Below, piece by piece: positions 1-6,444 of a stretch of DNA of 9,761 nt. The notes under the pieces are model-generated. The model was not told the DNA's origin, did not search any database, and saw only the letters and a list, made by a program, of their open reading frames with translations. How positions within the stretch are numbered: position 1 is the stretch's first letter; every line of letters starts with the position of its first letter. Made by a program: the position numbers and the translations under genes. The DNA is from Halanaerobium sp. (GTDB lineage: Bacteria > Bacillota > Halanaerobiia > Halanaerobiales > Halanaerobiaceae), in contig QBLP01000139.1 of assembly GCA_003070825.1 (NCBI GenBank), forward strand, positions 1-9,761, written 5' to 3'.

Positions 1-923
1 ATTTAATAACTTTATCTGAGGACTTAAAATCTAAAAAGCGGGCGGGAATCAGTGGGAATAGTCTGGCAGGAAAAAATATTGCCTTGATTTTTGAAAAACC
101 TTCTACTAGAACCAGATGTGCTTTTGCGGTTGCGGCAAAAGATGAAGGTGGAATGCCCGAATATCTTGGCAAAAATGATATTCAGCTTGGAAAAAAAGAA
201 ACGGTAGCCGATACAGCCAGAGTTTTAGGAAGAATGTTTGATGGAATTGAGTTTAGAGGTTATGAACACGAAACAGTTGAAATTTTAGGAGAATATGCAG
301 GAGTTCCCGTCTGGAATGGGTTAACCGATCTTTATCATCCAACTCAAATCTTAGCCGACTTTTTAACTCTTAAAGAAAACTTTGGTAAATTAGAAGGGCT
401 AAATCTTGTTTATACAGGTGATGGACGCAATAACATGGCAAACTCTCTGATGGTAGGTTCAGCAATCATGGGTGTTAATTATACTATAGCTGCTCCTAAA
501 GAACTGTGGCCGGAGCCAGAACTGGTAGAAGAATGCAGAGAGTTAGCAGCTGAGTCGGGAGCCAAAATAGAATTAACAGCTGATATAAAAACAGGAGTTA
601 AGGGAGCAGATGCAATCTATACAGATGTCTGGGTTTCAATGGGAGAAGAATCAGAATTTGAAAAAAGAATTGAACTTTTAACTCCCTATCAGGTTAATAT
701 GAAGATGATTGAACTGACAGAAAACCCCAATGTAATATTTTTACACTGTCTTCCTGCCTATCATAATACAGAAACTGAAAATGGCAAGAAAATATTTGAA
801 GAATACGGGTTGGAAGAAATGGAAGTCACAGATGAGGTTTTTGAAAGTAAATACTCTAAAGTTTTTGATCAGGCTGAAAATAGGATGCATACCATTAAAG
901 CTGTCATGACAGCTACATTATAG
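1..923 (+). CDS. argF: Ornithine carbamoyltransferase, 5' end outside the window
   Basis: The enzyme makes citrulline from ornithine and carbamoyl phosphate in arginine biosynthesis, or runs in reverse in the arginine deiminase pathway; it is cytosolic and usually trimeric. The frame is open from base 3, so the apparent start at the TTG at 84 is internal. Visible motifs are the carbamoyl-phosphate loop STRTR (102-116), HPTQ (336-347), a GDGRNN segment, the ornithine-side SMG loop and the catalytic HCLP (744-755). The C-terminal end, with DQAENRMHTIKAVM, is complete. By comparison with the family only about 20 N-terminal residues are missing. The HCLPAYH segment and the following insertion resemble the ArcB and enteric ArgF/ArgI type more than Bacillus ArgF, so arcB is an alternative name; no arcA or arcC is in view to decide. 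A GNAT gene follows closely and is probably cotranscribed. Confidence 0.95.
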   Translation, partial: LITLSEDLKSKKRAGISGNSLAGKNIALIFEKPSTRTRCAFAVAAKDEGGMPEYLGKNDIQLGKKETVADTARVLGRMFDGIEFRGYEHETVEILGEYAGVPVWNGLTDLYHPTQILADFLTLKENFGKLEGLNLVYTGDGRNNMANSLMVGSAIMGVNYTIAAPKELWPEPELVEECRELAAESGAKIELTADIKTGVKGADAIYTDVWVSMGEESEFEKRIELLTPYQVNMKMIELTENPNVIFLHCLPAYHNTETENGKKIFEEYGLEEMEVTDEVFESKYSKVFDQAENRMHTIKAVMTATL

Positions 924-937
924 GGGTGATTTAATTG

Positions 938-1444
938 ATGACAGCAGTAAGTAAAAAAAGCAATTATAAATGCAGAGAGGGCGTTTTAGCTGATGCAGAA
1001 GCAATTCATATTTTAATGCAGCGGGCTTTTGCAGACTACGCAAAGAAAAAAAATAAAGAAAATGATGGAGAAAAGGTTATTAATTCCGCTTTAAGAGAAG
1101 AACTGGAAGCTGTAAAAGCAGATTTAAATAATAATATTGTTCTGGTTCTTACTAATGGTGATGAGATAATTGCCTCACTCAGACTGGAAGAAATTAGTGA
1201 GAAAAGATATCTGCTCAAGCGTTTTGCAGTTTCACCTGTCTATCAGAATCAGGGGCTGGGAACGATGCTTTTTCAGCAGGCAGTGGACAAATTAAAGGAG
1301 TTAAATGCACATTATCTTCAGCTGTATTCTTCTTTAGAAAATGAAAAATTAATCTGCTTTTATCAGGGGCTTGGTTTTAACTGTCTGGAAACAGATCACA
1401 GCAAAGGTTATGAGCGTGGGCTCTGGGTAAAAACAATTAAATAA
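938..1444 (+). CDS. GNAT family N-acetyltransferase
   Basis: This is a small cytosolic acyl-CoA-dependent acetyltransferase of about 168 residues, the usual size for a single GNAT domain. The acetyl-CoA site is visible as RFAVSPVYQNQGLG, with the Q-x-x-G-x-G pyrophosphate loop, followed by a helix. Late in the protein CFYQGLGF is the typical motif B. The N-terminal stretch KCREGVLADAEAIHILM fits the first strand and helix of the fold, and a lysine-rich insert follows near residues 35-45. Two adjacent starts are possible, TTG at 935 and ATG at 938. I prefer the ATG, which lies about 9 bases after a GGGGTG ribosome site at 923-928. The gene begins 14 bases after the carbamoyltransferase stop, so the two are probably one operon. 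The substrate cannot be told; a link to arginine metabolism rests on position only. Confidence 0.85.
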   Translation: MTAVSKKSNYKCREGVLADAEAIHILMQRAFADYAKKKNKENDGEKVINSALREELEAVKADLNNNIVLVLTNGDEIIASLRLEEISEKRYLLKRFAVSPVYQNQGLGTMLFQQAVDKLKELNAHYLQLYSSLENEKLICFYQGLGFNCLETDHSKGYERGLWVKTIK

Positions 1445-1446
1445 AA

Positions 1447-1478
1447 TTTGTCGAAATTCCCTCGACAAACTTCATTTT
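1447..1478 (+). terminator. Hairpin terminator after the GNAT gene
   Basis: A perfect 8-bp stem (1447-1454 with 1462-1469, arms TTTGTCGA and TCGACAAA) encloses a 7-base loop. It starts three bases after the GNAT stop codon. The following tail, CTTCATTTT, is only moderately T-rich, so termination may be partial. It most likely ends the carbamoyltransferase-GNAT transcript. Confidence 0.65.
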
Positions 1479-1513
1479 AAATAATTAAGTATTATTTAAG
1501 AATGGAGAAGCTA

Positions 1514-1556
1514 GAAACCCACTCTGTTTGCGAGCAGAGTGGGTTTCCTGTTTTTT
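1514..1556 (+). terminator. Strong rho-independent terminator between GNAT and selA
   Basis: A perfect 13-bp stem (1514-1526 with 1535-1547) contains the GC-rich core CCCACTCTG/CAGAGTGGG. It can be extended inward by a T-G and a T-A pair over a TGCG loop. A run of six T follows after CCTG, at 1551-1556. On the opposite strand there is no T run after the stem, so it acts in the + direction. It is a second stop about 45 bases after the first hairpin, with no gene between, and it insulates selA from upstream transcription. Confidence 0.8.
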
Positions 1557-1571
1557 AATTATTTAAAGGGA

Positions 1572-1600
1572 TTAGCCTATTTTGAAAGAATTATTATAAA
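1572..1600 (+). promoter_or_regulatory. Candidate sigma-A promoter for selA-selB
   Basis: A good -10 box TATAAA (1595-1600) lies 17 bases after a weak -35-like TTAGCC (1572-1577). The start of transcription would fall near 1607, leaving a leader of about 23 bases before selA. A promoter is expected here because the strong terminator ends at 1556. The weak -35 box keeps the confidence moderate. Confidence 0.45.
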
Positions 1601-1629
1601 TAGTAATCACAAATTTTGGGGGTATTTAT

Positions 1630-3045
1630 ATGCAGAAAAAAGAGCTTTTAAAATCTATCCCGGCTGTTAATGATTTTTTGGCTGCTCCGGAGGCAGAAGA
1701 AATAATAGATGAATATAGCAGAGATAAATTTTTACAATTATTGAGAAAAGAACTGGATAATATCCGCAGTGAAATTCTTAGTTCGGATTTTGAAGTGGAT
1801 AATTTTAATTTAAATCATCTAAATGTCAAATATATAATAAACAACATTGAAAAAAAATTAAAAATAAAATCTGAAGCAGGGTTAAAAAAAGTTATTAATG
1901 CTTCCGGGGTAATAGTTCATACCAATCTCGGCAGATCAAATTTAGCAGCAGAAGCTTTAAAAAAAGTTTTGGAAATTGCAGAAAATTATTCGACACTGGA
2001 ATTTGATCTAGAAAAAGGTGAAAGAGGATATAGATATAATAAGGTTAAAGAGCTGTTGAAAGACTTAACTGGTGCCGAATCAGCTGTAGTTGTTAATAAT
2101 AATGCAGCAGCGGTAATGCTTGTTTTAACAGCTCTGGTACAGAGGAAGGAAGTAATAATTGCGCGGGGAGAAATGGTTGAAATTGGAGGGTCCTTTAGAA
2201 TTCCTGAGGTAATGGAAAATAGTGGGGCTCTTTTACAAGAAGTTGGCTCAACCAACAGAGTTTATAGTGCAGATTACGTAAATGCCATTAACGAAAACAC
2301 CGGGGCTCTAATCAAGGTACATACAAGTAATTACAGGGTGCAGGGTTTTACTCATACTGTCAGCTCAAAGGAATTAGCAGAAACAGCTCACAGTCACCAG
2401 CTTCCACTGATAGAAGATCTGGGCAGTGGAATTTTATTCGACTTAAGTGACTATGGACTTCCCTATGAACCAACTGTAAAAGAAGAAATTGAAGCCGGGA
2501 TAGATGTGCTGACCTTTAGTGGTGATAAGCTGCTTGGTGGGCCACAGGCTGGAATTATTGCCGGTAAGGAGCAGTATATCAGTCAAATTGAAACTCACCC
2601 TTTGATGCGGGCACTGCGTGTTGACAAAATGACTCTGGCTGCCCTGGAAGAAACGCTCAAGCTTTATTATGACTTTGAGAAGGCAGTAAAAAGAATTCCA
2701 ACTTTAAATTTAATAACAGAAAGCAGTGAAGTGGTAAAGAAAAGAGCTTTAAAATTAGAGTCTAAAATCAATAAAAAAGATGCTTTCAAAGTTGAATTGA
2801 TAAAAACAGCAGCTAAAATTGGTGGTGGAGCATACCCTTTAAATAAATTTGACAGTTACGGACTCAAGCTCAGCTTAGAACAGAAAAGTACAGAAGCATT
2901 TATTTCAGAGCTGAGAAAGTTTGAAACTCCAGTAATTGCAAGAATTCAGGCTGATAAAGCTATTTTTGATTTAAAAACAGTAAAAGATGAAGAAATTGAG
3001 CTGCTGGCAGACTCAATAAATCAAGTACTGGCGGAGGTGTTTTAA
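1630..3045 (+). CDS. selA: L-seryl-tRNA(Sec) selenium transferase, SelA
   Basis: SelA is a cytosolic PLP enzyme, a homodecamer in bacteria. It turns Ser-tRNA(Sec) into Sec-tRNA(Sec) using selenophosphate. The product has 471 residues, a normal full length. The N-terminal region (about 1-65) is the helical tRNA-binding part. Recognisable family blocks include VINASGVIVHTNLGRS near residues 90-105, LTGAESAVVVNNNAAAV, and the PLP lysine K300 in FSGDKLLGGPQAG. The C-terminal domain is complete. The ATG is preceded 7 bases upstream by GGGGG at 1618-1622, a passable ribosome site. selB starts on the next base after the TAA stop, and its ribosome site lies inside the selA 3' end, so the two are translationally coupled. 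No damage is seen, in contrast to selB. SelD is not in the window. Confidence 0.97.
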   Translation: MQKKELLKSIPAVNDFLAAPEAEEIIDEYSRDKFLQLLRKELDNIRSEILSSDFEVDNFNLNHLNVKYIINNIEKKLKIKSEAGLKKVINASGVIVHTNLGRSNLAAEALKKVLEIAENYSTLEFDLEKGERGYRYNKVKELLKDLTGAESAVVVNNNAAAVMLVLTALVQRKEVIIARGEMVEIGGSFRIPEVMENSGALLQEVGSTNRVYSADYVNAINENTGALIKVHTSNYRVQGFTHTVSSKELAETAHSHQLPLIEDLGSGILFDLSDYGLPYEPTVKEEIEAGIDVLTFSGDKLLGGPQAGIIAGKEQYISQIETHPLMRALRVDKMTLAALEETLKLYYDFEKAVKRIPTLNLITESSEVVKKRALKLESKINKKDAFKVELIKTAAKIGGGAYPLNKFDSYGLKLSLEQKSTEAFISELRKFETPVIARIQADKAIFDLKTVKDEEIELLADSINQVLAEVF

Positions 3046-4692
3046 TTGGATAATAATATAATCGTGGGTACGGCAGGTCATATTGATCACGGAAAAACAA
3101 CTCTGATTAAAGCTCTAACTGGAGAAGATACTGACCGCCTGCTTGAAGAAAAAGAAAGAGGAATTTCTATTGAACTTGGTTTTACTCATCTGCAGAATGA
3201 GGAAACAGATTTACTGAATTTAAATCTTGGCATAGTTGATGTTCCGGGGCACCAAAAGTTTGTTAATAAAATGCTTGCAGCGGCCGGTGGTATTGACCTG
3301 GCTTTAATTGTAGTAGCAGCTGATGAAGGGGTGATGCCTCAGACAAAAGAACATCTTTCTATTTTAGAACTGATGGGAGCTGAAAAAGCTATAATTGTTA
3401 TCAGCAAAAAAGATCTGGTAGACTATGAGTGGCTGGAGCTGGTGAAACTTGATATCCTGGATCAGTTTGAAAATACCTTTGCAGAAAATGCTGAAATGAT
3501 TACTGTATCTGCAGTTAATGGTGAAGGAATTGCAGAGTTAAAAACAAAAATTATTGAACTGGCTTCTAATACTAAAGTGAGCTCAAATTCTGAAATACCC
3601 TACTATCCGATTGATAGAGTTTTTTCTTTAAAGGGGCAGGGAACAGTTGTTACAGGAACTCTCTTTAAAGGAGAGCTTTTTGAAGGTCAGGAATTAGAAT
3701 TATATCCTTCAGCAAAAAAATTAAAAATTAAAAGTATGGAAAGTCATCAAAAAAAATTAAAAAAGGTTAGTTCTGGCAGCAGAGTTGGAATTAATCTCAA
3801 TTATCCTGATAAAAATGAAATTAAGCGGGGTGATGTTATCTCAACGGCTGATTCTTTGATCAGCACTAATTTTTTGGAAGCCAAACTTAAAGTTCTTAAC
3901 TCAATAAATTTTAAAATTGAAAATGGGGATAGAATTCATTTTCACACCGGGACTACAGAAGTGATGGGAACTATTAACCTTTATGGGGAGCAGGTAGCTT
4001 TTCCAGGAGATGAAATCTTTATTAAAATAAAACTTGATCATAAAATATCACCTTATTATAGACAGAAATTTGTGATCAGACGTTTTTCTCCACTTGATAC
4101 TATAGGTGGCGGTGAGATTTTGGAAATTGATCCACCCCCAAGAAGAAAAATTAATCCAGAAAAATTAATTGCTCATCTTAATTTATTAGAAGAAGCAGAT
4201 CTTAAAACTGCTCTGGAATTATTTATAAAAAATAAGACTGGATCAGCGGCTGAACTTATTCAATTAAAGAAAAAGACTGCCCTAAAAATCGAAAAAATCT
4301 TAGAATTACTTTCAGATTTAAAAGAGGAAAATAAGATTTTTGAACTTAAAAATGACAGCAGTTTTATCCACACAGATAATTTCAAGAAAGTAGAAAAAGA
4401 TATAAAAGAAATTGTAAATGATTATCATCAGCAGCACAGACTTGAAGCTGGAATTACCAGGGAAGAAATTCGCTCGCGTTTGGATTTTGATTTAACTAAA
4501 AAGGAGTTGGATCAAGTATTAGAAATATTGACTACCGGGAAGCTTCTTCAGGAAAAAGATTCTTTAATTACTGCTTCAAATTTTAGAGTTCAGCTGACAG
4601 AAAAAGAAAAAAAACAAAAACAATTTATTTTGGACAAAATTAACAGCAATTATTTTTCTCCTCCCACCAGAAAAAGCTCTCTTTTAAGATAA
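3046..4692 (+). CDS. selB: Selenocysteine-specific elongation factor SelB, C-terminally shortened
   Basis: SelB is a GTPase related to EF-Tu that carries Sec-tRNA(Sec) to UGA codons and binds the mRNA SECIS element with its C-terminal winged helices. The start is a TTG directly after the selA stop, with GGAGGTG at 3033-3039, 6 bases upstream. GTPase motifs are intact: GTAGHIDHGKTTL (residues 8-20), RGISIELGF as switch I, DVPGH (65-69) and SKKD (120-123). Beta-barrel domains II and III follow to about residue 355. Winged helix 1 covers roughly 365-430 and winged helix 2 roughly 440-515. Winged helix 3 has only begun when the frame ends, six residues after the Pro-Pro-Thr near 540. The family is usually 600-640 residues, so about 90 are missing, including winged helix 4, the main SECIS-binding domain. 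GTPase and tRNA-binding parts should be functional; SECIS recognition is doubtful. It is either a real shortened form, a decaying gene or a sequence error. Confidence 0.9.
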   Translation: MDNNIIVGTAGHIDHGKTTLIKALTGEDTDRLLEEKERGISIELGFTHLQNEETDLLNLNLGIVDVPGHQKFVNKMLAAAGGIDLALIVVAADEGVMPQTKEHLSILELMGAEKAIIVISKKDLVDYEWLELVKLDILDQFENTFAENAEMITVSAVNGEGIAELKTKIIELASNTKVSSNSEIPYYPIDRVFSLKGQGTVVTGTLFKGELFEGQELELYPSAKKLKIKSMESHQKKLKKVSSGSRVGINLNYPDKNEIKRGDVISTADSLISTNFLEAKLKVLNSINFKIENGDRIHFHTGTTEVMGTINLYGEQVAFPGDEIFIKIKLDHKISPYYRQKFVIRRFSPLDTIGGGEILEIDPPPRRKINPEKLIAHLNLLEEADLKTALELFIKNKTGSAAELIQLKKKTALKIEKILELLSDLKEENKIFELKNDSSFIHTDNFKKVEKDIKEIVNDYHQQHRLEAGITREEIRSRLDFDLTKKELDQVLEILTTGKLLQEKDSLITASNFRVQLTEKEKKQKQFILDKINSNYFSPPTRKSSLLR

Positions 4693-4696
4693 CTGC

Positions 4697-4725
4697 TTGA
4701 ATAACTGGAAATATCATGTTAAAAT
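4697..4725 (+). promoter_or_regulatory. Sigma-A promoter for the tRNA-Sec gene
   Basis: TTGAAT (4697-4702) and TAAAAT (4720-4725) are separated by exactly 17 bases, matching the -35 and -10 consensus at 4 of 6 and 5 of 6 positions. Transcription would start near 4732, about 11 bases before the tRNA. It sits directly after the early selB stop, in bases that would normally be coding if selB were full length, so the tRNA can be made independently of selAB. Confidence 0.65.
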
Positions 4726-4742
4726 TATAGAAGAAAATATCT

Positions 4743-4841
4743 GGGAGTGGCTGTGTCCATGGTGGACATCGTAGACTTCAAATCTAATGGCAGGCAGGCG
4801 GACCTGTCTGTGGTGGGTTCGATTCCCACACATTCCCGCCA
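4743..4841 (+). tRNA. selC: Selenocysteine tRNA, anticodon UCA
   Basis: The 99-nt cloverleaf carries an encoded CCA (4839-4841) and discriminator G. The anticodon TCA (4778-4780) is in a CTTCAAA loop, as in known bacterial tRNA-Sec. The D arm has six pairs (4753-4758 with 4764-4769) and a 5-base loop. The very long variable arm has nine pairs (4790-4798 with 4803-4811, two of them G-U) over a CGGA loop. The T arm is GTGGG/CCCAC with a TTCGATT loop. The acceptor pairs 4743-4749 with 4831-4837, one of them G-U. The expected eighth pair is a G-A mismatch (4750/4830), and the first anticodon-stem pair is also G-A (4771/4787). The overall shape is clearly tRNA-Sec. The mismatches may be tolerated or may signal decay. 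It is the substrate for SelA and SelB encoded just upstream. Confidence 0.93.
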
Positions 4842-4844
4842 GTT

Positions 4845-4876
4845 GACTGCAGTCGGGGGACTGTAGTTTATTTTTA
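4845..4876 (+). terminator. Rho-independent terminator after tRNA-Sec
   Basis: A 10-bp stem (4845-4854 with 4859-4868, including two G-T pairs) with a GGGG loop begins 3 bases after the CCA. The T-rich tail TATTTTTATTT follows. It closes the tRNA-Sec transcript. The rest of the gap to 4939 is AT-rich and shows no convincing feature except the ribosome site GAGGGG at 4928-4933. Confidence 0.75.
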
Positions 4877-4939
4877 TTTAAGCATAATTTTTTCTATTAT
4901 TTTTATATATTACTAAATATAGGCAAAGAGGGGATTTGG

Positions 4940-6163
4940 ATGTATGGACTGGTGCTCGAAGGCGGGGGAGCTAAAGGTGCCTATCATATTGGTGCTCTAA
5001 AAGCTCTAAAAGAATTAAATATTGAAATTGAAGCAGTTGCCGGCACCTCTATTGGTGCAATAAATGGTGCTATGTTCGTTCAGGATAAGTTAGATATTGC
5101 CTATGATTACTGGTATAATATATCCACTTCTAAAGTTTTGGATATAGAAGATAAGTATTTATCTGAGTTTTTAAATTTAAGTATCAACCAAAATAATTTG
5201 TCATATTTTATCAGCAAAGCCAGAGAGGTATTTCAAAATAGAGGTCTGGATAATTCATTTCTGCGGAATATATTAGAGGAAAATATAGATGAAGCAAGCT
5301 TAAGAAAATCAAAAATTGACTTTGCAATAGTTACCCTTTCTTTGAGTGATTTAAAACCTCTGGAATTATTTTTAGAAGATATTCCTGAAGGTAAGGTTGT
5401 TGATTATATTATGGCCAGTTCTTATCTACCTGCATTTAAAATGCAGCGGATTGATGGTAAAATTTTAGTAGATGGTGGCTTTTACGAAAATCTACCAATA
5501 AAGACTCTTCAAAACAGAGGCTATAAAAAATTAATTGCAATTAGAACTTATGGTTTGGGAGATATAGAAAAAAAGACTGACGAAGATAAAGAATTAATAT
5601 TTATTAATCCCAGTCAGGAACTTGGAAGAATGTTAAACTTTGATCAGCAAAATGCTCGTAAAAATATTAAGATGGGTTATTATGATACCTTAAGATATTT
5701 TAGAGAATTAGCCGGAGATAAGTATTATCTAAATATTAAAGAAAATGAAAGTTATTTTGTTGATTATTTATTAAGTCTTGATAAGGTAATTATCAAGAAA
5801 CTTTTAAAACAGTTATCACTGGCAGAAGAGCCCTATCTTCGTTCATTTTTTGAAAATTTAATCCCTAAGCTGGTAAATTTACTGGAAATTGATTATCAGT
5901 CCAGTTATATGGTTATTGTAATCAGATTATTGGAGGAACTGGCTGCTTCATTAAATATAGATAGATATAAAATATACAGTTTTGAAGAATTATTAAAATC
6001 CGTTCGGGCAAACTATCAGAAACAGGATAATAGCCTGGCTAAAAAACTGCCAGCTTTTATTAAAACCAGTAATTTGCTGCCCGGGCAGTTAAAAAAAGAT
6101 TTACTGATAGATATTGCAGAGAAGTTATTTATTCAAACAGGGGGAAGCAATTCTAATGAATAA
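4940..6163 (+). CDS. Patatin-like phospholipase family protein
   Basis: This is a putative serine acyl hydrolase, probably acting on membrane lipids or lysophospholipids, without a signal peptide and so likely cytosolic. The 407-residue product opens with the patatin fold: oxyanion-hole motif EGGGAKGAYHIGAL (7-20), nucleophile motif GTSIG (35-39) with Ser37, and the catalytic Asp178 in VDGGFYENLP. The Ser-Asp dyad is therefore complete. Residues 1 to about 200 resemble the RssA/YlbK-type bacterial patatins. The remaining 200 or so residues are Leu/Lys-rich, probably helical, and I do not recognise them. The ATG has GAGGGG 6 bases upstream. Its last 8 bases overlap the next small gene, which implies coupled translation. 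The physiological substrate is unknown. Confidence 0.92.
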   Translation: MYGLVLEGGGAKGAYHIGALKALKELNIEIEAVAGTSIGAINGAMFVQDKLDIAYDYWYNISTSKVLDIEDKYLSEFLNLSINQNNLSYFISKAREVFQNRGLDNSFLRNILEENIDEASLRKSKIDFAIVTLSLSDLKPLELFLEDIPEGKVVDYIMASSYLPAFKMQRIDGKILVDGGFYENLPIKTLQNRGYKKLIAIRTYGLGDIEKKTDEDKELIFINPSQELGRMLNFDQQNARKNIKMGYYDTLRYFRELAGDKYYLNIKENESYFVDYLLSLDKVIIKKLLKQLSLAEEPYLRSFFENLIPKLVNLLEIDYQSSYMVIVIRLLEELAASLNIDRYKIYSFEELLKSVRANYQKQDNSLAKKLPAFIKTSNLLPGQLKKDLLIDIAEKLFIQTGGSNSNE

Positions 6164-6362
6164 AGAAAATGAAGAAAAAATAATAAAAGCTGAGGCTGAA
6201 ATGATCAGGGAATTAAGGAAAAGAATCTATGGTAATAGTGATGCAGGACCAGATTATCCTTATACTGAGCAGAGCTGTATTTTCTGTGGGGCTGAATCAG
6301 AACTAAAGGAATATAAAAATTCTTATATCTGCAGCGAATGCCTGGCTGATATTAAGAATTAG
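6156..6362 (+). CDS. Small zinc-ribbon protein with a ClpX-like zinc motif
   Basis: This is a 68-residue protein of unknown function. The N-terminal third (1-25) is highly charged and probably helical. The C-terminal part holds two CxxC pairs, Cys41/Cys44 and Cys59/Cys62, in CIFCGAESELKEYKNSYIC followed by SEC. This spacing and wording resemble the zinc-binding domain at the N terminus of ClpX (CSFCG...YICDEC), without any AAA+ domain. I chose the ATG at 6156 rather than an earlier in-frame start at 6114. It has GGGGGAAG at 6140-6147 and overlaps the patatin stop by 8 bases, while the earlier start has no ribosome site. The Cys4 motif makes a zinc site likely. A role as an adaptor or dimerising module would be a guess. 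Confidence 0.8.
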   Translation: MNKENEEKIIKAEAEMIRELRKRIYGNSDAGPDYPYTEQSCIFCGAESELKEYKNSYICSECLADIKN

Positions 6363-6444
6363 GTCGAATATTAAATTTTATTTAGAAATTATTTTTGGAA
6401 AAAGTAGAAAGAAAACAAATAAAAACTATAAAGGAGTTAACTGA

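Noticed and set aside
84..923. A complete 279-residue carbamoyltransferase starting at 84.
   Set aside because: The frame is open upstream to the window edge and the preceding residues match the family, so the TTG at 84 is an internal leucine.
1036..1218. Minus-strand open frames inside the GNAT, selA (1986-2255) and comEA (7373-7579) genes.
   Set aside because: They are shadows of well-supported + strand genes, with low-complexity Ser/Phe-rich products and no family motif.
1502..1558. An 18-codon frame running exactly through the strong terminator before selA, with one Cys codon, as in a leader peptide.
   Set aside because: It has no ribosome site, and a frame across a hairpin this short occurs easily by chance; there is no alternative antiterminator that I can see.
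4668..4731. A shifted frame at the selB end with an in-frame TGA at 4698, as if SelB itself used selenocysteine.
   Set aside because: The shifted frame gives no resemblance to the SelB family and stops again at 4728-4730; it also overlaps the tRNA promoter.
6114..6155. An earlier in-frame ATG for the zinc-ribbon protein, adding 14 residues.
   Set aside because: It lies deep in the patatin gene without a ribosome site, while the ATG at 6156 has a good one.
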